From Clostridiales bacterium (GTDB taxonomy: Bacteria > Bacillota > Clostridia > Oscillospirales > CAG-272), in contig DPGD01000024.1 in assembly GCA_003522145.1 (NCBI GenBank), forward strand, positions 42,775-106,774: a stretch of 64,000 nucleotides of DNA. The letters are read 5' to 3'. Positions 10,068 through 18,664 of the stretch are shown here, piece by piece (positions within the stretch are counted from its first letter, which is position 1; each line of letters starts with the position of its first letter). The notes below the pieces were generated by a model. It ran no database searches, had not been told where the DNA came from, and worked only from the letters and a program-made list of their open reading frames with translations. The position numbers were made by a program, and so were the translations under genes.

Positions 10068-10385
10068 CTACCCTTTCTTCTGATTGAGAATAGCTTTTGC
10101 AAAGCCCTCATCGCATACACCCACTACTGCCACTTCTCCGCTTTTTCCAAGCAGGTGCCCCAATTCCGCACCCGTCATGGAAAGGCGTTCCGTATCGAGT
10201 TCGTAATACCTGCAGCAGTCGGTGATTCTCTTTACGGTGTTTTCCGAAGCATCCTGCGCAATCAGCACCAGATACGGCGACTTTTTTCCGCTCCGGATCG
10301 CCTCTATTGTCAACTCCGTGCCGATGACCGTTCTGCCTGCCTTCCGGCAAATGCCCAATAATCCGCTGATTTTACTCTGTTCCAT
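10068..10385 (-). CDS. L7Ae/L30e-family RNA-binding protein YlxQ
   Basis: A 105-residue protein of the L7Ae/L30e/S12e/Gadd45 fold, usually found between ylxR and infB in Firmicutes. Visible pattern: an N-terminal [18 protein letters not shown] helix-loop and the central LVLIAQDAS strand, with a basic KR pair that in the family contacts kink-turn RNA. Its ATG lies inside the 3' end of ylxR (14-nt overlap), implying coupled translation. Role: probable accessory ribosomal or RNA-binding protein; the exact function is not established from sequence. Confidence 0.9.
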   Translation of the reverse strand: MEQSKISGLLGICRKAGRTVIGTELTIEAIRSGKKSPYLVLIAQDASENTVKRITDCCRYYELDTERLSMTGAELGHLLGKSGEVAVVGVCDEGFAKAILNQKKG

Positions 10386-10650
10386 GTTCTTCCAGTTCTG
10401 TTGCGAGTACCCGCAAAAGCTCCTCCGGAATCGTGCAATTCAGATTGTTTTCCAGTCGCTTTGCCTTAACTGCCTTCCGGAAGCACTCCGCATTCCGGCA
10501 GATATATGCTCCTCTTCCTGCCTTCTTGCCCGTGAAATCCAGACTTACAAGCCCGTTTTGATCCCGAACCACCCGTATCAGTTCCTTTTTCGGAAATCCC
10601 TTTCCGCAACCGACACAGCGTCTTTCGGGAATTTTTTTTACCGTTGCCAC
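10372..10650 (-). CDS. YlxR family RNA-binding protein (DUF448)
   Basis: A 92-residue basic protein with the family signature ERRCVGCG at about residues 9-16, followed by a KKELIRVVR strand and the GRGAYIC turn. The family (also called RnpM) has been reported to bind RNase P RNA and modulate RNase P in Bacillus; that is family knowledge, not read here. It is encoded between nusA and ylxQ as in most Firmicutes. A GGAGGAG site precedes the ATG. Confidence 0.93.
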   Translation of the reverse strand: MATVKKIPERRCVGCGKGFPKKELIRVVRDQNGLVSLDFTGKKAGRGAYICRNAECFRKAVKAKRLENNLNCTIPEELLRVLATELEEHGTE

Positions 10651-10686
10651 AGAACCTCTCCTCCTTTCAAATCAGCGTTTTCTCAA

Positions 10687-11718
10687 TCAAAGCCGATCCG
10701 TCTTGATGTCGATGCGAAACCCGGTCAGCCGTGCCGCCAATCTGGCATTTTGTCCTTCCTTGCCAATGGCAAGGGAGAGCTGATCCGGCGCCACCACCAC
10801 CCGACAGCTCCGCTCTCCGTCGAGAATGACCTCGTCCACAGTGGCGGGGGACAAGGCCGCACGGACAAATTCTGCCGGGTCCTCGCTGTATTTGATCACA
10901 TCGATCTTTTCGTTGCCCAATTCGGACATGATGTTGTTGATCCGTATGCCCTTGGAGCCAATGCAGGAGCCGATGGGATCTACCCCCTCCTCCCGGCTCA
11001 TCACGGCGATCTTGGTCCGGTATCCGGCTTCTCTGGTGACACCCTTGATGACTACGGAGCCATCGGCAATTTCGGGAATCTCCAGTTCAAAGAGCCGTTT
11101 GACAAAGTTGGGGTGAATCCGGCTCAGAGTCACCAAAGGCCCTCTGCTTTCCTTGCGCACCTCGGTGATAAAGACTTTCACATGATCGCCCACATCAAAA
11201 TTGTCGCTGTACAGCATCTCCTTCTTCAGAAGAGTGGCGTAGCCCGTACCGGTATCCACCACCGCATTTCCGGTAGTCGGATCGATTTTCTGCACGGTCA
11301 CCGAGATAATATCCTCTTTTTTGTCCTCATACTGCTGAATCATGATGCCCCGCTCGGCCTCTCGGATGCCCTGAATGATCACCTGCTTTGCAATCTGTGC
11401 GGGAATCCTGCCAAAGTTTTTGGTCTTCATCTCAATCTCCAGCAGATCGCCCACATTCAGATGCCGTCTTGTATGCTTCTTTGCTTCCTCCATGGTGAAT
11501 TCGGAAACCGGATCGGTAACCTCCTCCACCACCGTCATCTGACGGTACACATGGAATGCTCCCTTTTCTCGGTCAATGGCCACCCGCACATTGTTGCCGC
11601 CCACTTCCTTCTTCACGGCACTCAGCAGTGCTGCTTCCACCTTTTCCAGCATGTACTCCTTGGGAATGCCTTTCTGTCTTTCCAGATCCTCCAAAGCAGA
11701 AATTACTTCGTTGCTCAT
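10687..11718 (-). CDS. nusA: Transcription termination/antitermination factor NusA
   Basis: A 343-residue factor that binds RNA polymerase and nascent RNA to modulate pausing and termination. An N-terminal polymerase-binding domain (about 1-130) is followed by S1 (about 138-205) and two KH domains (about 205-343), with [11 protein letters not shown] and [12 protein letters not shown] motifs in KH1 and KH2. It ends directly after KH2, the short form usual in Firmicutes, lacking the acidic repeats of Proteobacteria. It lies 17 nt after rimP. Confidence 0.98.
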   Translation of the reverse strand: MSNEVISALEDLERQKGIPKEYMLEKVEAALLSAVKKEVGGNNVRVAIDREKGAFHVYRQMTVVEEVTDPVSEFTMEEAKKHTRRHLNVGDLLEIEMKTKNFGRIPAQIAKQVIIQGIREAERGIMIQQYEDKKEDIISVTVQKIDPTTGNAVVDTGTGYATLLKKEMLYSDNFDVGDHVKVFITEVRKESRGPLVTLSRIHPNFVKRLFELEIPEIADGSVVIKGVTREAGYRTKIAVMSREEGVDPIGSCIGSKGIRINNIMSELGNEKIDVIKYSEDPAEFVRAALSPATVDEVILDGERSCRVVVAPDQLSLAIGKEGQNARLAARLTGFRIDIKTDRL

Positions 11719-11735
11719 TTCTTATTTCCTTTCTT

Positions 11736-12275
11736 TCACTTAACTTTCCGATTCTCTTCCTTTTCAGACAGATCCGCCGGTTCTTGTTCCTCTGAATCCA
11801 TTCCGTCAAAATCAAAATAGATATTCGCTCTTGAAATTTTCTTCTTCTCGATGGCAAGCTCTCTGTTCTCCGCCTCCAAATGTACCGTGCCGTCTTCCTC
11901 CGCCGAGATCAGTCTGCCCTTCCATTCTTTTCTTCCCTCCACCGGGGTGAAAAGCTTCAGCACAATTTCTTCCCCCAGGGACTTTTGAAAATGCTCCGGC
12001 GTGCGCAGTTCCCGTTCCAGTCCGGGAGAGGAGACCTCCAGATGGTATGCCCCTTCCACCGGGTCCAGCTCGGTGATGATGGGGTCTACCAACCGCATCA
12101 CCTTTTCGCAGTCGTCTAAGTCCACGCCCTTTTCACTGTCGATCGTTATGCGCAAGTACCATTCGCTGCCCTCTTTTACATAGTCTAAATCCCAGATGGA
12201 ATACCCCAGTGCCTCCACCGGTTCCCTGACGGCCTTGTACACCGCCGCCGCTACGCTTTTCTGTTCTGTAGCCAT
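11736..12275 (-). CDS. rimP: Ribosome maturation factor RimP
   Basis: A 179-residue factor for 30S subunit maturation and first gene of the operon. The N-terminal domain contains the VSSPGLERELRTPEHF signature (about residues 83-98); an SM-like barrel follows. An acidic tail (about 155-179) is longer than usual. The frame is open upstream, but ATG 12275 is chosen because it gives the normal N-terminus (MATEQKS) and has GGAG 8 nt before it. Confidence 0.95.
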   Translation of the reverse strand: MATEQKSVAAAVYKAVREPVEALGYSIWDLDYVKEGSEWYLRITIDSEKGVDLDDCEKVMRLVDPIITELDPVEGAYHLEVSSPGLERELRTPEHFQKSLGEEIVLKLFTPVEGRKEWKGRLISAEEDGTVHLEAENRELAIEKKKISRANIYFDFDGMDSEEQEPADLSEKEENRKVK

Positions 12276-12424
12276 TTCTGCTCCGCTATGCCTTTTGCAA
12301 GATTTTTGCAAAGTCTCCCTTTCTTCCGGTATTGCGCCCCAAGGCACTTTTTTGAAGGTTCTCTTACAACAAGGAAGAGCAGTTTTTTCAAACTGCCCTC
12401 CATACTGAACTATCTTACCTTCTT
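12276..12424 (-). promoter_or_regulatory. Leader of the rimP operon
   Basis: About 140 nt separate the predicted transcription start (near 12418) from rimP. The leader contains the hairpin GCAGTTT-gaa-AAAACTGC (12379-12396) close to its 5' end. No known riboswitch consensus was recognised. It might be an attenuation or autoregulation leader. Confidence 0.35.
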
Positions 12425-12453
12425 ACTATAACACATCTTCCGCTCTTTTGCAA
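12425..12453 (-). promoter_or_regulatory. Promoter of the rimP-nusA-infB operon
   Basis: Minus strand TTGCAA (12448-12453), 17-bp spacer, TATAGT (12425-12430). Confidence 0.65.
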
Positions 12454-12650
12454 GTACTTTTTTGAAAAAACTGAAATTTTTTGCAGTTCGGACCCTGTTT
12501 TCAAGCCCCAAAAGGACAAAACGGTTGAAGCCGACCGGGAAAACCGCTCTCTGCGCCTGTATCCTCCGGGCTCCCTTCTCCTTTTTTTCGGTAGCTTAGG
12601 CCTCAAAGCCGGACATCCCGGATTTTTTTGGAAAAATTCAAAGTTTTCTG

Positions 12651-12679
12651 TTGTACTTTTCAAAACGGTATGGTATAAT
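12651..12679 (+). promoter_or_regulatory. Promoter of the lepB operon
   Basis: TTGTAC (12651-12656), 17-bp spacer and an extended -10, TGG-TATAAT (hexamer 12674-12679). Between this and the divergent rimP promoter (12454-12650) no gene or clear structure is seen. Confidence 0.7.
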
Positions 12680-12749
12680 GAAGGGTATAGAAGACGCACC
12701 CTGAAGAAGTACAAGGGTATCTTTGCAGATTTATAGGAGTGATCGAATC

Positions 12750-13808
12750 ATGTATCTTGAACAGCCGGATAAAGATCAGAATGAACTCGAAAAAAAAGGC
12801 CTTTCCAAAGAGGATGCTGACATTGTAAAGGACGGTTGTCCCAGCGACAACGAATATACACGATCCACGAAGGAAGCTCCGGATTCCACGCCGGCTTCTC
12901 CTGCCGACAAAGAGTTTTCCTCAGAGGAGGCGGAATCCGGAAATGAAGAATGCCTGAAGAAAGAAGCGGGCAAGGATCAGACTCCATCGGAGAATTCCGA
13001 GGATGCCTCCGATCTTCACAACGAAAGCGAAGTGCAATTGCCTATCACAGAAGAAAACAGCGGCTCGGACACGGACAACGAAACCCTTCCCGAAATTTCG
13101 GAAAAGACCGGAGAAGAAAGCGAAACCGAAAAAGCATCCGAAACACCCGAAAAAGGCTCGGTTCAAACTTCCGGCCGGAAGAAATCCCGGAAGGAAGGCT
13201 TTTCTGCAACGGTTTTTGATTTTGTGGAGTTGGTTACCGTCTCGCTGACGATTGTCATGCTTTTGCTTACCTTTGTCCTGCGTCACTCGCCGGTTATCGG
13301 TCCTTCCATGAATCCCACCATTGAAGGAAGCTCGAAAACCGGAGGAGAAACCAAGGATGTGCTTCTCATTTCCAAAATGTTCTATACGCCGAAGAGAGGC
13401 GACATTGTGGTTTTGCAGACCACCAATGTTGAAGGAACGGTGCAAAGCTCCCTGAACCATCCGATCGTGAAGAGAATCATTGCCGTGGGTGGAGACACGC
13501 TGGTGATCGATCGGGAAAACTGGAAGGTTACGGTCACCGATTCCACCGGAAATGTGGTCTATGAAGAAAAAGGCAGAGAAAGCACCTCCTATGTAAATTA
13601 TACAGATGCGGATATGCGTGCGGGCTATTTCATCGGAATGGGCAACATCTGCACCCTGGAAATTCCCGAAGGCTTTGTCTTTGTGATGGGAGACAACCGG
13701 AACAACTCCAGAGACAGCCGGGACATTGGCTTTATCGACGAACGGCTGATCGTAGGCCGATCCGTTTTGCGCATTTTCCCCTTTGACCGCTTCGGCACCG
13801 TAAGCTGA
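12750..13808 (+). CDS. lepB: Signal peptidase I with long acidic N-terminal region
   Basis: A 352-residue membrane serine protease that removes signal peptides. The first 150 or so residues are acidic, low-complexity and probably disordered in the cytoplasm. One helix (about 160-180) follows, then the peptidase domain. Box B has GPSMNPT with the catalytic Ser; box D has VKRIIAVGGD with the catalytic Lys; box E has MGDNRNNSRDSR. Start ATG 12750 is supported by AGGAG 10 nt upstream; an in-frame TTG at 12723 is less likely. Typical Gram-positive enzymes are under 200 residues, so the N-terminal extension is the odd part. rbgA follows after 28 nt. Confidence 0.95.
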   Translation: MYLEQPDKDQNELEKKGLSKEDADIVKDGCPSDNEYTRSTKEAPDSTPASPADKEFSSEEAESGNEECLKKEAGKDQTPSENSEDASDLHNESEVQLPITEENSGSDTDNETLPEISEKTGEESETEKASETPEKGSVQTSGRKKSRKEGFSATVFDFVELVTVSLTIVMLLLTFVLRHSPVIGPSMNPTIEGSSKTGGETKDVLLISKMFYTPKRGDIVVLQTTNVEGTVQSSLNHPIVKRIIAVGGDTLVIDRENWKVTVTDSTGNVVYEEKGRESTSYVNYTDADMRAGYFIGMGNICTLEIPEGFVFVMGDNRNNSRDSRDIGFIDERLIVGRSVLRIFPFDRFGTVS

Positions 13809-13836
13809 AAGACCAACAACAGAGAGAGGACACACT

Positions 13837-14721
13837 ATGCCTTCCACTGAAATACAATGGTTTCCGGGGCACATGGCCAAAACGCGGAGGATGATCCGGG
13901 AGTGCCTGCAGTTGGTGGATCTGGTTATCGAAATCTTGGATGCCAGAATCCCCTATTCCAGCAAAAATCCCGAAATTTCCTCCCTGTGTGAGAACAAACC
14001 CATTCTGACGGTTTTCAACAAATCTTCCCTGTCCGATCCGGCCGTAAACGACCGCTGGGTGTCCCATTATCGGAAAAACGGCGGAAATCCCCTTTTCATT
14101 GACTGTAAGACCGGCGTGGGGCTCAACCGCATAGAGCCGGAAATCCGCACCGTCCTGCAAGAAAAGATCCGGAGATACGAAAACAAAGGCATGTCCGGCA
14201 AGCGTCTAAAAGCCATGGTGGTGGGCATTCCCAATGTGGGAAAATCCACCTTCATCAACTGTTTGGCCGGTCGGGTAAAGGCAAAGGCGGAGGACCGTCC
14301 CGGCGTGACCGTCACCAAGCAGTGGGTCACCACCTCCGCCGGTATGGACCTTCTGGATATGCCAGGCGTGCTCTGGCCCAAATTTGAGGATCGTCTGGTG
14401 GGCGAGAACCTGGCGGCCACGGGAGCGATCAAGGATCAGATTTTAGATACCGAAGCTATTGCCGTGGCGCTTTGCGGTCGGCTTTTCGCCGTTGCGCCGG
14501 ACAAGCTCTGCGCTCGCTATAAGCTGGAAAGAGAAGCTCTTGAAGGCCTTGAAAGCTGGCAGATTTTTGAATTGATCGGAAAAAGGAGAGGCTTTCTGAT
14601 GTCCGGAGGGATCGTGAACACCGAACGGACTGCCTTGATGCTTTTGGACGAATTCCGTTCGGCAAAAATCGGGCAGATCTCCTTGGAAACACCTGAAATT
14701 CTTGAAACAAATTCTATTTGA
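13837..14721 (+). CDS. rbgA: Ribosome biogenesis GTPase RbgA (YlqF)
   Basis: A 294-residue circularly permuted GTPase required for late 50S assembly. G motifs occur in the order G4 (FNKSSLSD, about 59-66), G1 (GIPNVGKST, about 130-138) and G3 (DMPGV, about 174-178). The N-terminal signature QWFPGHMAKT is diagnostic of the YlqF/YawG family. The C-terminal helical domain is complete. The G4 motif reads NKSS rather than NKxD at the canonical spacing, a mild deviation. Together with lepB and rnhB it repeats the Bacillus ylqF-rnhB neighbourhood. Confidence 0.95.
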   Translation: MPSTEIQWFPGHMAKTRRMIRECLQLVDLVIEILDARIPYSSKNPEISSLCENKPILTVFNKSSLSDPAVNDRWVSHYRKNGGNPLFIDCKTGVGLNRIEPEIRTVLQEKIRRYENKGMSGKRLKAMVVGIPNVGKSTFINCLAGRVKAKAEDRPGVTVTKQWVTTSAGMDLLDMPGVLWPKFEDRLVGENLAATGAIKDQILDTEAIAVALCGRLFAVAPDKLCARYKLEREALEGLESWQIFELIGKRRGFLMSGGIVNTERTALMLLDEFRSAKIGQISLETPEILETNSI

Positions 14722-14735
14722 AGACTGGTAAAAAT

Positions 14736-15365
14736 ATGCAGACGCCGGATTTTTTTTATGAGCAGGAAGCCATAACCCAGGGCTTTGCGCTTGTCGCCGG
14801 AACCGATGAAGCAGGAAGAGGTCCCCTTTGCGGAGAAGTGGTGGCGGCAGCCGTCATTCTGCCCTCCGGACTGACGATCAAAGGACTCAACGATTCCAAA
14901 AAGCTCTCGGAAAAAAAGAGGGAGTATCTTTTTGAGGTCATCCGGGAAAAGGCGGTTTCCTTCGGTATCGCCTCTGCCTCCGTGGAGGAAATAGACCGGT
15001 TGAACATTCTCAACGCCGCCCAGCTTGCCATGCGGCGGGCGGTGGCACAGTTAAACCCTTTTCCGGATATGGTTCTGGTGGACGGAAATATTGCAAGGGA
15101 CTTTCCCTGTCCCACCAAAACCCTGATCGGGGGAGACGGATGCTCCTGTTCCATTGCCGCCGCCTCGATTCTGGCAAAGGTCACAAGAGACCGGATGTGT
15201 CTTTTGTGGGATCGGGAATACCCCCAATACGGAATCTCCGCTCACAAGGGGTACGCCACCAAGGCCCATACAGAGGCTTTGCGCACCTACGGTCCCTGTC
15301 CCATCCACAGAAAGAGCTTTTTAACAAAAATCCTTGCGGGAACCCCTTTTGAAACCGAAAAATAG
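14736..15365 (+). CDS. rnhB: Ribonuclease HII
   Basis: A 209-residue endonuclease that removes RNA, including single ribonucleotides, from DNA duplexes. The catalytic DEAGRGPL motif lies near residue 25, SKKLSEKK and the later acidic residues follow, and the GYATKAHTEAL motif is near the C-terminus. ATG 14736 is used; a TTG at 14718 overlaps the rbgA stop in frame and would add six residues. Neither has a strong ribosome binding site, so coupling to rbgA is likely. Confidence 0.95.
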   Translation: MQTPDFFYEQEAITQGFALVAGTDEAGRGPLCGEVVAAAVILPSGLTIKGLNDSKKLSEKKREYLFEVIREKAVSFGIASASVEEIDRLNILNAAQLAMRRAVAQLNPFPDMVLVDGNIARDFPCPTKTLIGGDGCSCSIAAASILAKVTRDRMCLLWDREYPQYGISAHKGYATKAHTEALRTYGPCPIHRKSFLTKILAGTPFETEK

Positions 15366-15369
15366 GAAC

Positions 15370-15397
15370 TGCGCCTTCTTCCGAACAGAAGGGCGCA
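15370..15397. terminator. Hairpin between rnhB and DUF1540 gene
   Basis: GCGCCTTCT (15371-15379) pairs with AGAAGGGCGC (15387-15396) with one bulge. It lies between convergent genes and could serve both, although the T-runs are short. Confidence 0.55.
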
Positions 15398-15417
15398 ATC
15401 CCTTTGGTATCGTTTTT

Positions 15418-15615
15418 TCAGATGCTTCTCTGACGGAAGGTGGCACAGACGGTGTCGGTGCAGGATGTGGCGTAGGTCGGACCTACGGCAATCTTCTCGG
15501 CGGTGCAGTGGCTGTGCTGGTCGTTGTACACACAGTTTTTCACATCGCAAACCACGCCTCTCAATTTTTTCTTTCCCTCGGTACTGGTCTCTTCAGGCGG
15601 TAAAAACTGATTCAT
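15418..15615 (-). CDS. DUF1540 domain protein
   Basis: A 65-residue Cys-rich protein. The DUF1540 pattern is clear: VVCDVKNCVYND followed by CTAEKIAVG and two further cysteines (TSCTDTVCATF), presumably binding a metal. ATG 15615 is chosen because it has a strong AAGGAGGAG site directly upstream; the longer open frame lacks one. The family is widespread in Clostridia and has no established function. Divergent to the phosphoesterase gene at 15693. Confidence 0.88.
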   Translation of the reverse strand: MNQFLPPEETSTEGKKKLRGVVCDVKNCVYNDQHSHCTAEKIAVGPTYATSCTDTVCATFRQRSI

Positions 15616-15692
15616 GTTCGCTCCTCCTTTCGCTGTTGTTGCCCCTTTATTTTGCCCCCAACGCCCGATTGTATACATGGGAGAGAAATTTT

Positions 15693-16391
15693 ATGGCTTT
15701 ATATGTTCTGTCAGATACACATCTTTCCGGTGCTACCGAAAAGCCTATGGACATTTTCGGGGAACGCTGGAAAAATCATACCGAACGGATCGGCTATTTT
15801 TTTGAAAAAACACTCCGAACAGGCGATACCGTGGTCATTCCGGGCGATATTTCCTGGGGCATGACCTTGGAGGAGGCCCTTCCCGATCTGCAGTTTCTGA
15901 ATTCTCTTCCGGGAAAAAAGATTCTTATGAAGGGAAATCACGACTATTGGTGGTCCACCGTCTCTAAAATTGAAAAATTCTTTGCAGAGCATCAGCTTTC
16001 AACGCTCTCTTTGCTTTTCAACAACGCCTATAAGGTGGAAAGCTTTGCTCTGTGCGGCACGAGAGGCTGGTACAGCGACAGCACCAATCCTCCCTGCACC
16101 GACCGGGCAAAAATCGTTTTAAGGGAAGCCGGGCGCCTGGAGCGCTCCCTGCAGGCAGGGAGACAGTTGGAAGCGGAGGAGCTTCTGGCCTTTCTGCACT
16201 TCCCTCCTGTGTGGGGGAGTTTTGTCTGTAGGGAACTTTTGGAGGTGTTGCTCCGCTACGGAGTGAAACGGTGCTATTTCGGGCATATGCACGGACAATA
16301 CAATCTTGCCCCCACTTTTGAATACGAAGGGATCTCCTTCACCCTCGCCTCCTCCGACTATCTGCAGTTCCGTCCTCTTTCCATTGTGTGA
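15693..16391 (+). CDS. Cytoplasmic metallophosphoesterase
   Basis: A 232-residue calcineurin-like phosphohydrolase with no signal peptide. Motifs in order: LSDTHLS (about 6-12), GDISWGM (about 49-55), GNHDYWW (about 77-83), a later HFPPVW and GHMHG near the end, giving the usual two-metal ligand set. The pattern fits the predicted phosphohydrolase group COG1768. Start ATG 15693 puts the first motif at the N-terminus and has GGGAGAG upstream. DUF3737 follows after 35 nt, so they may be co-transcribed. Substrate unknown. Confidence 0.88.
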   Translation: MALYVLSDTHLSGATEKPMDIFGERWKNHTERIGYFFEKTLRTGDTVVIPGDISWGMTLEEALPDLQFLNSLPGKKILMKGNHDYWWSTVSKIEKFFAEHQLSTLSLLFNNAYKVESFALCGTRGWYSDSTNPPCTDRAKIVLREAGRLERSLQAGRQLEAEELLAFLHFPPVWGSFVCRELLEVLLRYGVKRCYFGHMHGQYNLAPTFEYEGISFTLASSDYLQFRPLSIV

Positions 16392-16426
16392 AGAACAGTA
16401 TCCCATACTAAAGGAGTAATAGTATT

Positions 16427-17290
16427 ATGAAAATCGTTGAAAATCAAAGAATGGACGAGGAACGGGCCCTCTACAATTTGCAGAACGCCAGAGTGTCCAA
16501 CTGCCGGTTTGAGGGTCCCCTGGACGGAGAATCGGCATTGAAGGAAGGACGGAATCTGGAAATCGACCGCTGTGTGTTTGCCCTTCGCTATCCCCTGTGG
16601 CATGTTCAGAACTGCACGGTTTCCGACTGTATTCTGGAAGAAGGCTGTCGGGCACCTGCCTGGTATGTGCAAAACGGCACTTTCGTGAATACCGTTGTGG
16701 AAGGAGTGAAATGTCTGCGGGAGTGTACCCAGGTGCAGTTTGAATCCTGCAAGGTCCATTCTCCGGAGTTCGGCTGGCGGTGCAAGGATGTACGGCTCAC
16801 AGACAGCGAGTTTGTAAGCGAATACTTTCTCTTTGAAGGCAAGGATGTGGTCTTGAACCGTGTCCGGATGAAGGGCAAATACTCCTTTCAATATGTGGAG
16901 AATATGGTGATTGAGGATTCCATTCTGGATACCAAGGACGCCTTTTGGCACGCCAAAAATGTTAAGGTAAAAAACAGCACGGTGAAAGGCGAATACTTAG
17001 GCTGGTATTCTGAGGGATTAACCTTGATCAACTGCCGCATCATCGGTACCCAGCCCCTCTGCTATTGCAAAAATCTGACCCTACAAAACTGCACCATGGA
17101 AGAAACCGACCTGTCTTTTGAGTATTCGGAGGTCAACGCCGATGTGCAAGGCTCGATTCTTTCGGTTAAAAACCCGAAAAGTGGCCGGATCGTGGCCGAT
17201 TCCTACGGGGAAATCATTCTGGAGCATCCGGTTTATGAAAACTCCTGCTCGATTCTGACAAGGACACAGGCACATGTGCGTCTCACATAG
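16427..17290 (+). CDS. DUF3737 right-handed beta-helix protein
   Basis: A 287-residue protein with repeating strand-turn units of about 20-22 residues containing N-C or D-S ladder positions (for example LTLINCR, LTLQNCT, VKVKNST), as in right-handed parallel beta-helices. The N-terminal ERALYNLQNARVSNC and the whole-length pattern match DUF3737 (hydrogenase-like or pectin-lyase-like annotations exist). No signal peptide. The function is unknown. A good AAGGAG site precedes the ATG. Three palindromes follow its stop codon. Confidence 0.85.
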   Translation: MKIVENQRMDEERALYNLQNARVSNCRFEGPLDGESALKEGRNLEIDRCVFALRYPLWHVQNCTVSDCILEEGCRAPAWYVQNGTFVNTVVEGVKCLRECTQVQFESCKVHSPEFGWRCKDVRLTDSEFVSEYFLFEGKDVVLNRVRMKGKYSFQYVENMVIEDSILDTKDAFWHAKNVKVKNSTVKGEYLGWYSEGLTLINCRIIGTQPLCYCKNLTLQNCTMEETDLSFEYSEVNADVQGSILSVKNPKSGRIVADSYGEIILEHPVYENSCSILTRTQAHVRLT

Positions 17291-17312
17291 GGATTTTTAA
17301 GGACATTGAAAA

Positions 17313-17421
17313 AGAGCAGCAAAATTTTTGCTGCTCTCAGTCTGTCGAAAAACGCCCATCAAGCGAGAGCTGAAATGGGCGTTTTTCGACAGACTGACTC
17401 GACTTATAATAAGTCGAGTTT
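17313..17421. repeat. Three tandem palindromes after DUF3737 gene
   Basis: Hairpin 1 (17313-17337): AGAGCAGC arms around A4/T5. Hairpin 2: 23-bp perfect arms (17337-17359 and 17375-17397) with a 15-nt loop. Hairpin 3: ACTCGACTTAT (17397-17407) and ATAAGTCGAGT (17409-17419), followed by TT. The three are directly adjacent and share boundary bases. The first and third could act as terminators; the second is too long and perfect for an ordinary terminator. Confidence 0.8.
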
Positions 17422-17520
17422 CATAATTTATTCAATTAAAATCCCTGCGGGAAGGGCGCATAACTCCTTCTCTTTTTTCATAGTATGTGAAATAGTTCCT
17501 TTCGGAAGGAGAACCGCTTC

Positions 17521-18441
17521 ATGATTCTGGTGGATGCCCATTGCGACAGTCTGGAAAAAGCCTCTCAAACCCAAAGCTCTCTCATTTCCCCCTACAACTT
17601 CTCCAAGAACCATCGGCAGCTCCAGTTTGCTGCGATCTTCTGCGGAGTTGAAGGAGAATCGCCCAAAGACAGCTACCTTCGTGCCCAAAGGCTTCTGGGG
17701 CAGTATACCCTCTCTCTTTCGTCTGAAGGGCTTTTGCCCGTGCGCAATTCTTTGGAATTAGACGAATTTCTACGCTCCGACCGGAACGGGCTTCTTCTTT
17801 CCATGGAAGGTTCCACCGGACTTTTGGGCGATCCTGCAATTCTTGAAAAATTCTATAACGCCGGTTTAAGAGTTATGGGGCTCTGCTGGACCCACAACGA
17901 GCTTGCAAAGAGCAGTCGGCTTCTGGAAGGGGAAAAAGACACTGGCTTGAGCGCCCAGGGACGGAAAATGGTGGAGGCCGGCAATCGATTGGGGATGCTT
18001 TTTGATGTTTCGCACCTGTCAGATCGTAGTTTTTGGGATCTCTCTGCTCTTTCAAAAAAGCCGATTCTTGCCACACATTCCGATTTCCGGGGGCTCTGCT
18101 CCTGCAATCGGAATCTGACCGATGAAATGGCCCAGGAAATTGTACGGCAGGACGGGATGATCGGCCTGAACCTCTGCCCGAAATTTCTTTCCGATCGGGA
18201 GGAAAGACAGACCCTTTTCGGATTTTTTGACCATTTGGAATACGGGCTTTCCCGTTTTGGCGAAGACCACCTTGGATTCGGACTGGATATTGACGGAATT
18301 GACCGGTATCCGGAGCCTTTGACTCCGGATTCCTCTCTGCACGACCGGATTGCGGAGTTTCTCCTGAAGCACTATCCGCAAAGAGTCGTCGAAAAAATCT
18401 CCGGCAGCAATTTCATTTCTTTTCTGAAGAAGTACCTCTGA
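17521..18441 (+). CDS. Membrane-dipeptidase family (peptidase M19) enzyme
   Basis: A 306-residue zinc dipeptidase of family M19, a TIM-barrel amidohydrolase-like enzyme. The zinc-ligand motif DAHCDS is at residues 5-10, MEGSTG carries the bridging Glu (about 98-103), and FDVSHLS (about 162-168) and THSDFRGL (about 183-190) supply His ligands. No signal peptide, so probably cytoplasmic. The Shine-Dalgarno AAGGAG lies in a TTCCTTTCGGAAGGAG hairpin immediately upstream. Followed by the dispersed repeat at 18454-18660. Confidence 0.9.
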   Translation: MILVDAHCDSLEKASQTQSSLISPYNFSKNHRQLQFAAIFCGVEGESPKDSYLRAQRLLGQYTLSLSSEGLLPVRNSLELDEFLRSDRNGLLLSMEGSTGLLGDPAILEKFYNAGLRVMGLCWTHNELAKSSRLLEGEKDTGLSAQGRKMVEAGNRLGMLFDVSHLSDRSFWDLSALSKKPILATHSDFRGLCSCNRNLTDEMAQEIVRQDGMIGLNLCPKFLSDREERQTLFGFFDHLEYGLSRFGEDHLGFGLDIDGIDRYPEPLTPDSSLHDRIAEFLLKHYPQRVVEKISGSNFISFLKKYL

Positions 18442-18453
18442 ACAGAAAAAAAG

Positions 18454-18660
18454 AGACTGTTAAAAAATCTTTCAGAATTTTTTACAATTTTTTACAGTCC
18501 CGACAACATGGGCGGCTTTCAGCCGTCATTTGGCCGCGGCATCCACTGAAATTTCTAAAAAATGAAGGGCAAAACCGACCAAGATCCCCTCAAAAATGCC
18601 GGAACCCACACCGACATTTTGAAGGGCTGTAAAAAACATCGAGTTTTTTACAGCCCCTTT
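18454..18660. repeat. Dispersed structured element, copy 1
   Basis: This and 47348-47553 share a conserved core of about 120 nt, including a GGCGGC-tttca-GCCGTC hairpin, the AAAATGAAGGGCAAA block and an AATGCCGG-type hairpin. Each copy is bounded by two outer hairpins. Here they are GACTGT...ACAGTC (18455-18499) and GGGCTGT...ACAGCCC (18624-18656). The second ends in a T-run and can terminate transcription in the plus direction. It lies between convergent genes. Confidence 0.85.
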
Positions 18661-18664
18661 TTGT

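Noticed and set aside
10222..11820. 532-codon open frame on the plus strand
   Set aside because: Antisense to ylxQ, ylxR and nusA, all of which are clear family members; no start signal.
17521..18441. M19 gene as part of a beta-lactam-like or natural-product cluster
   Set aside because: It stands alone between palindromes with no biosynthetic neighbours; a general dipeptidase is sufficient.
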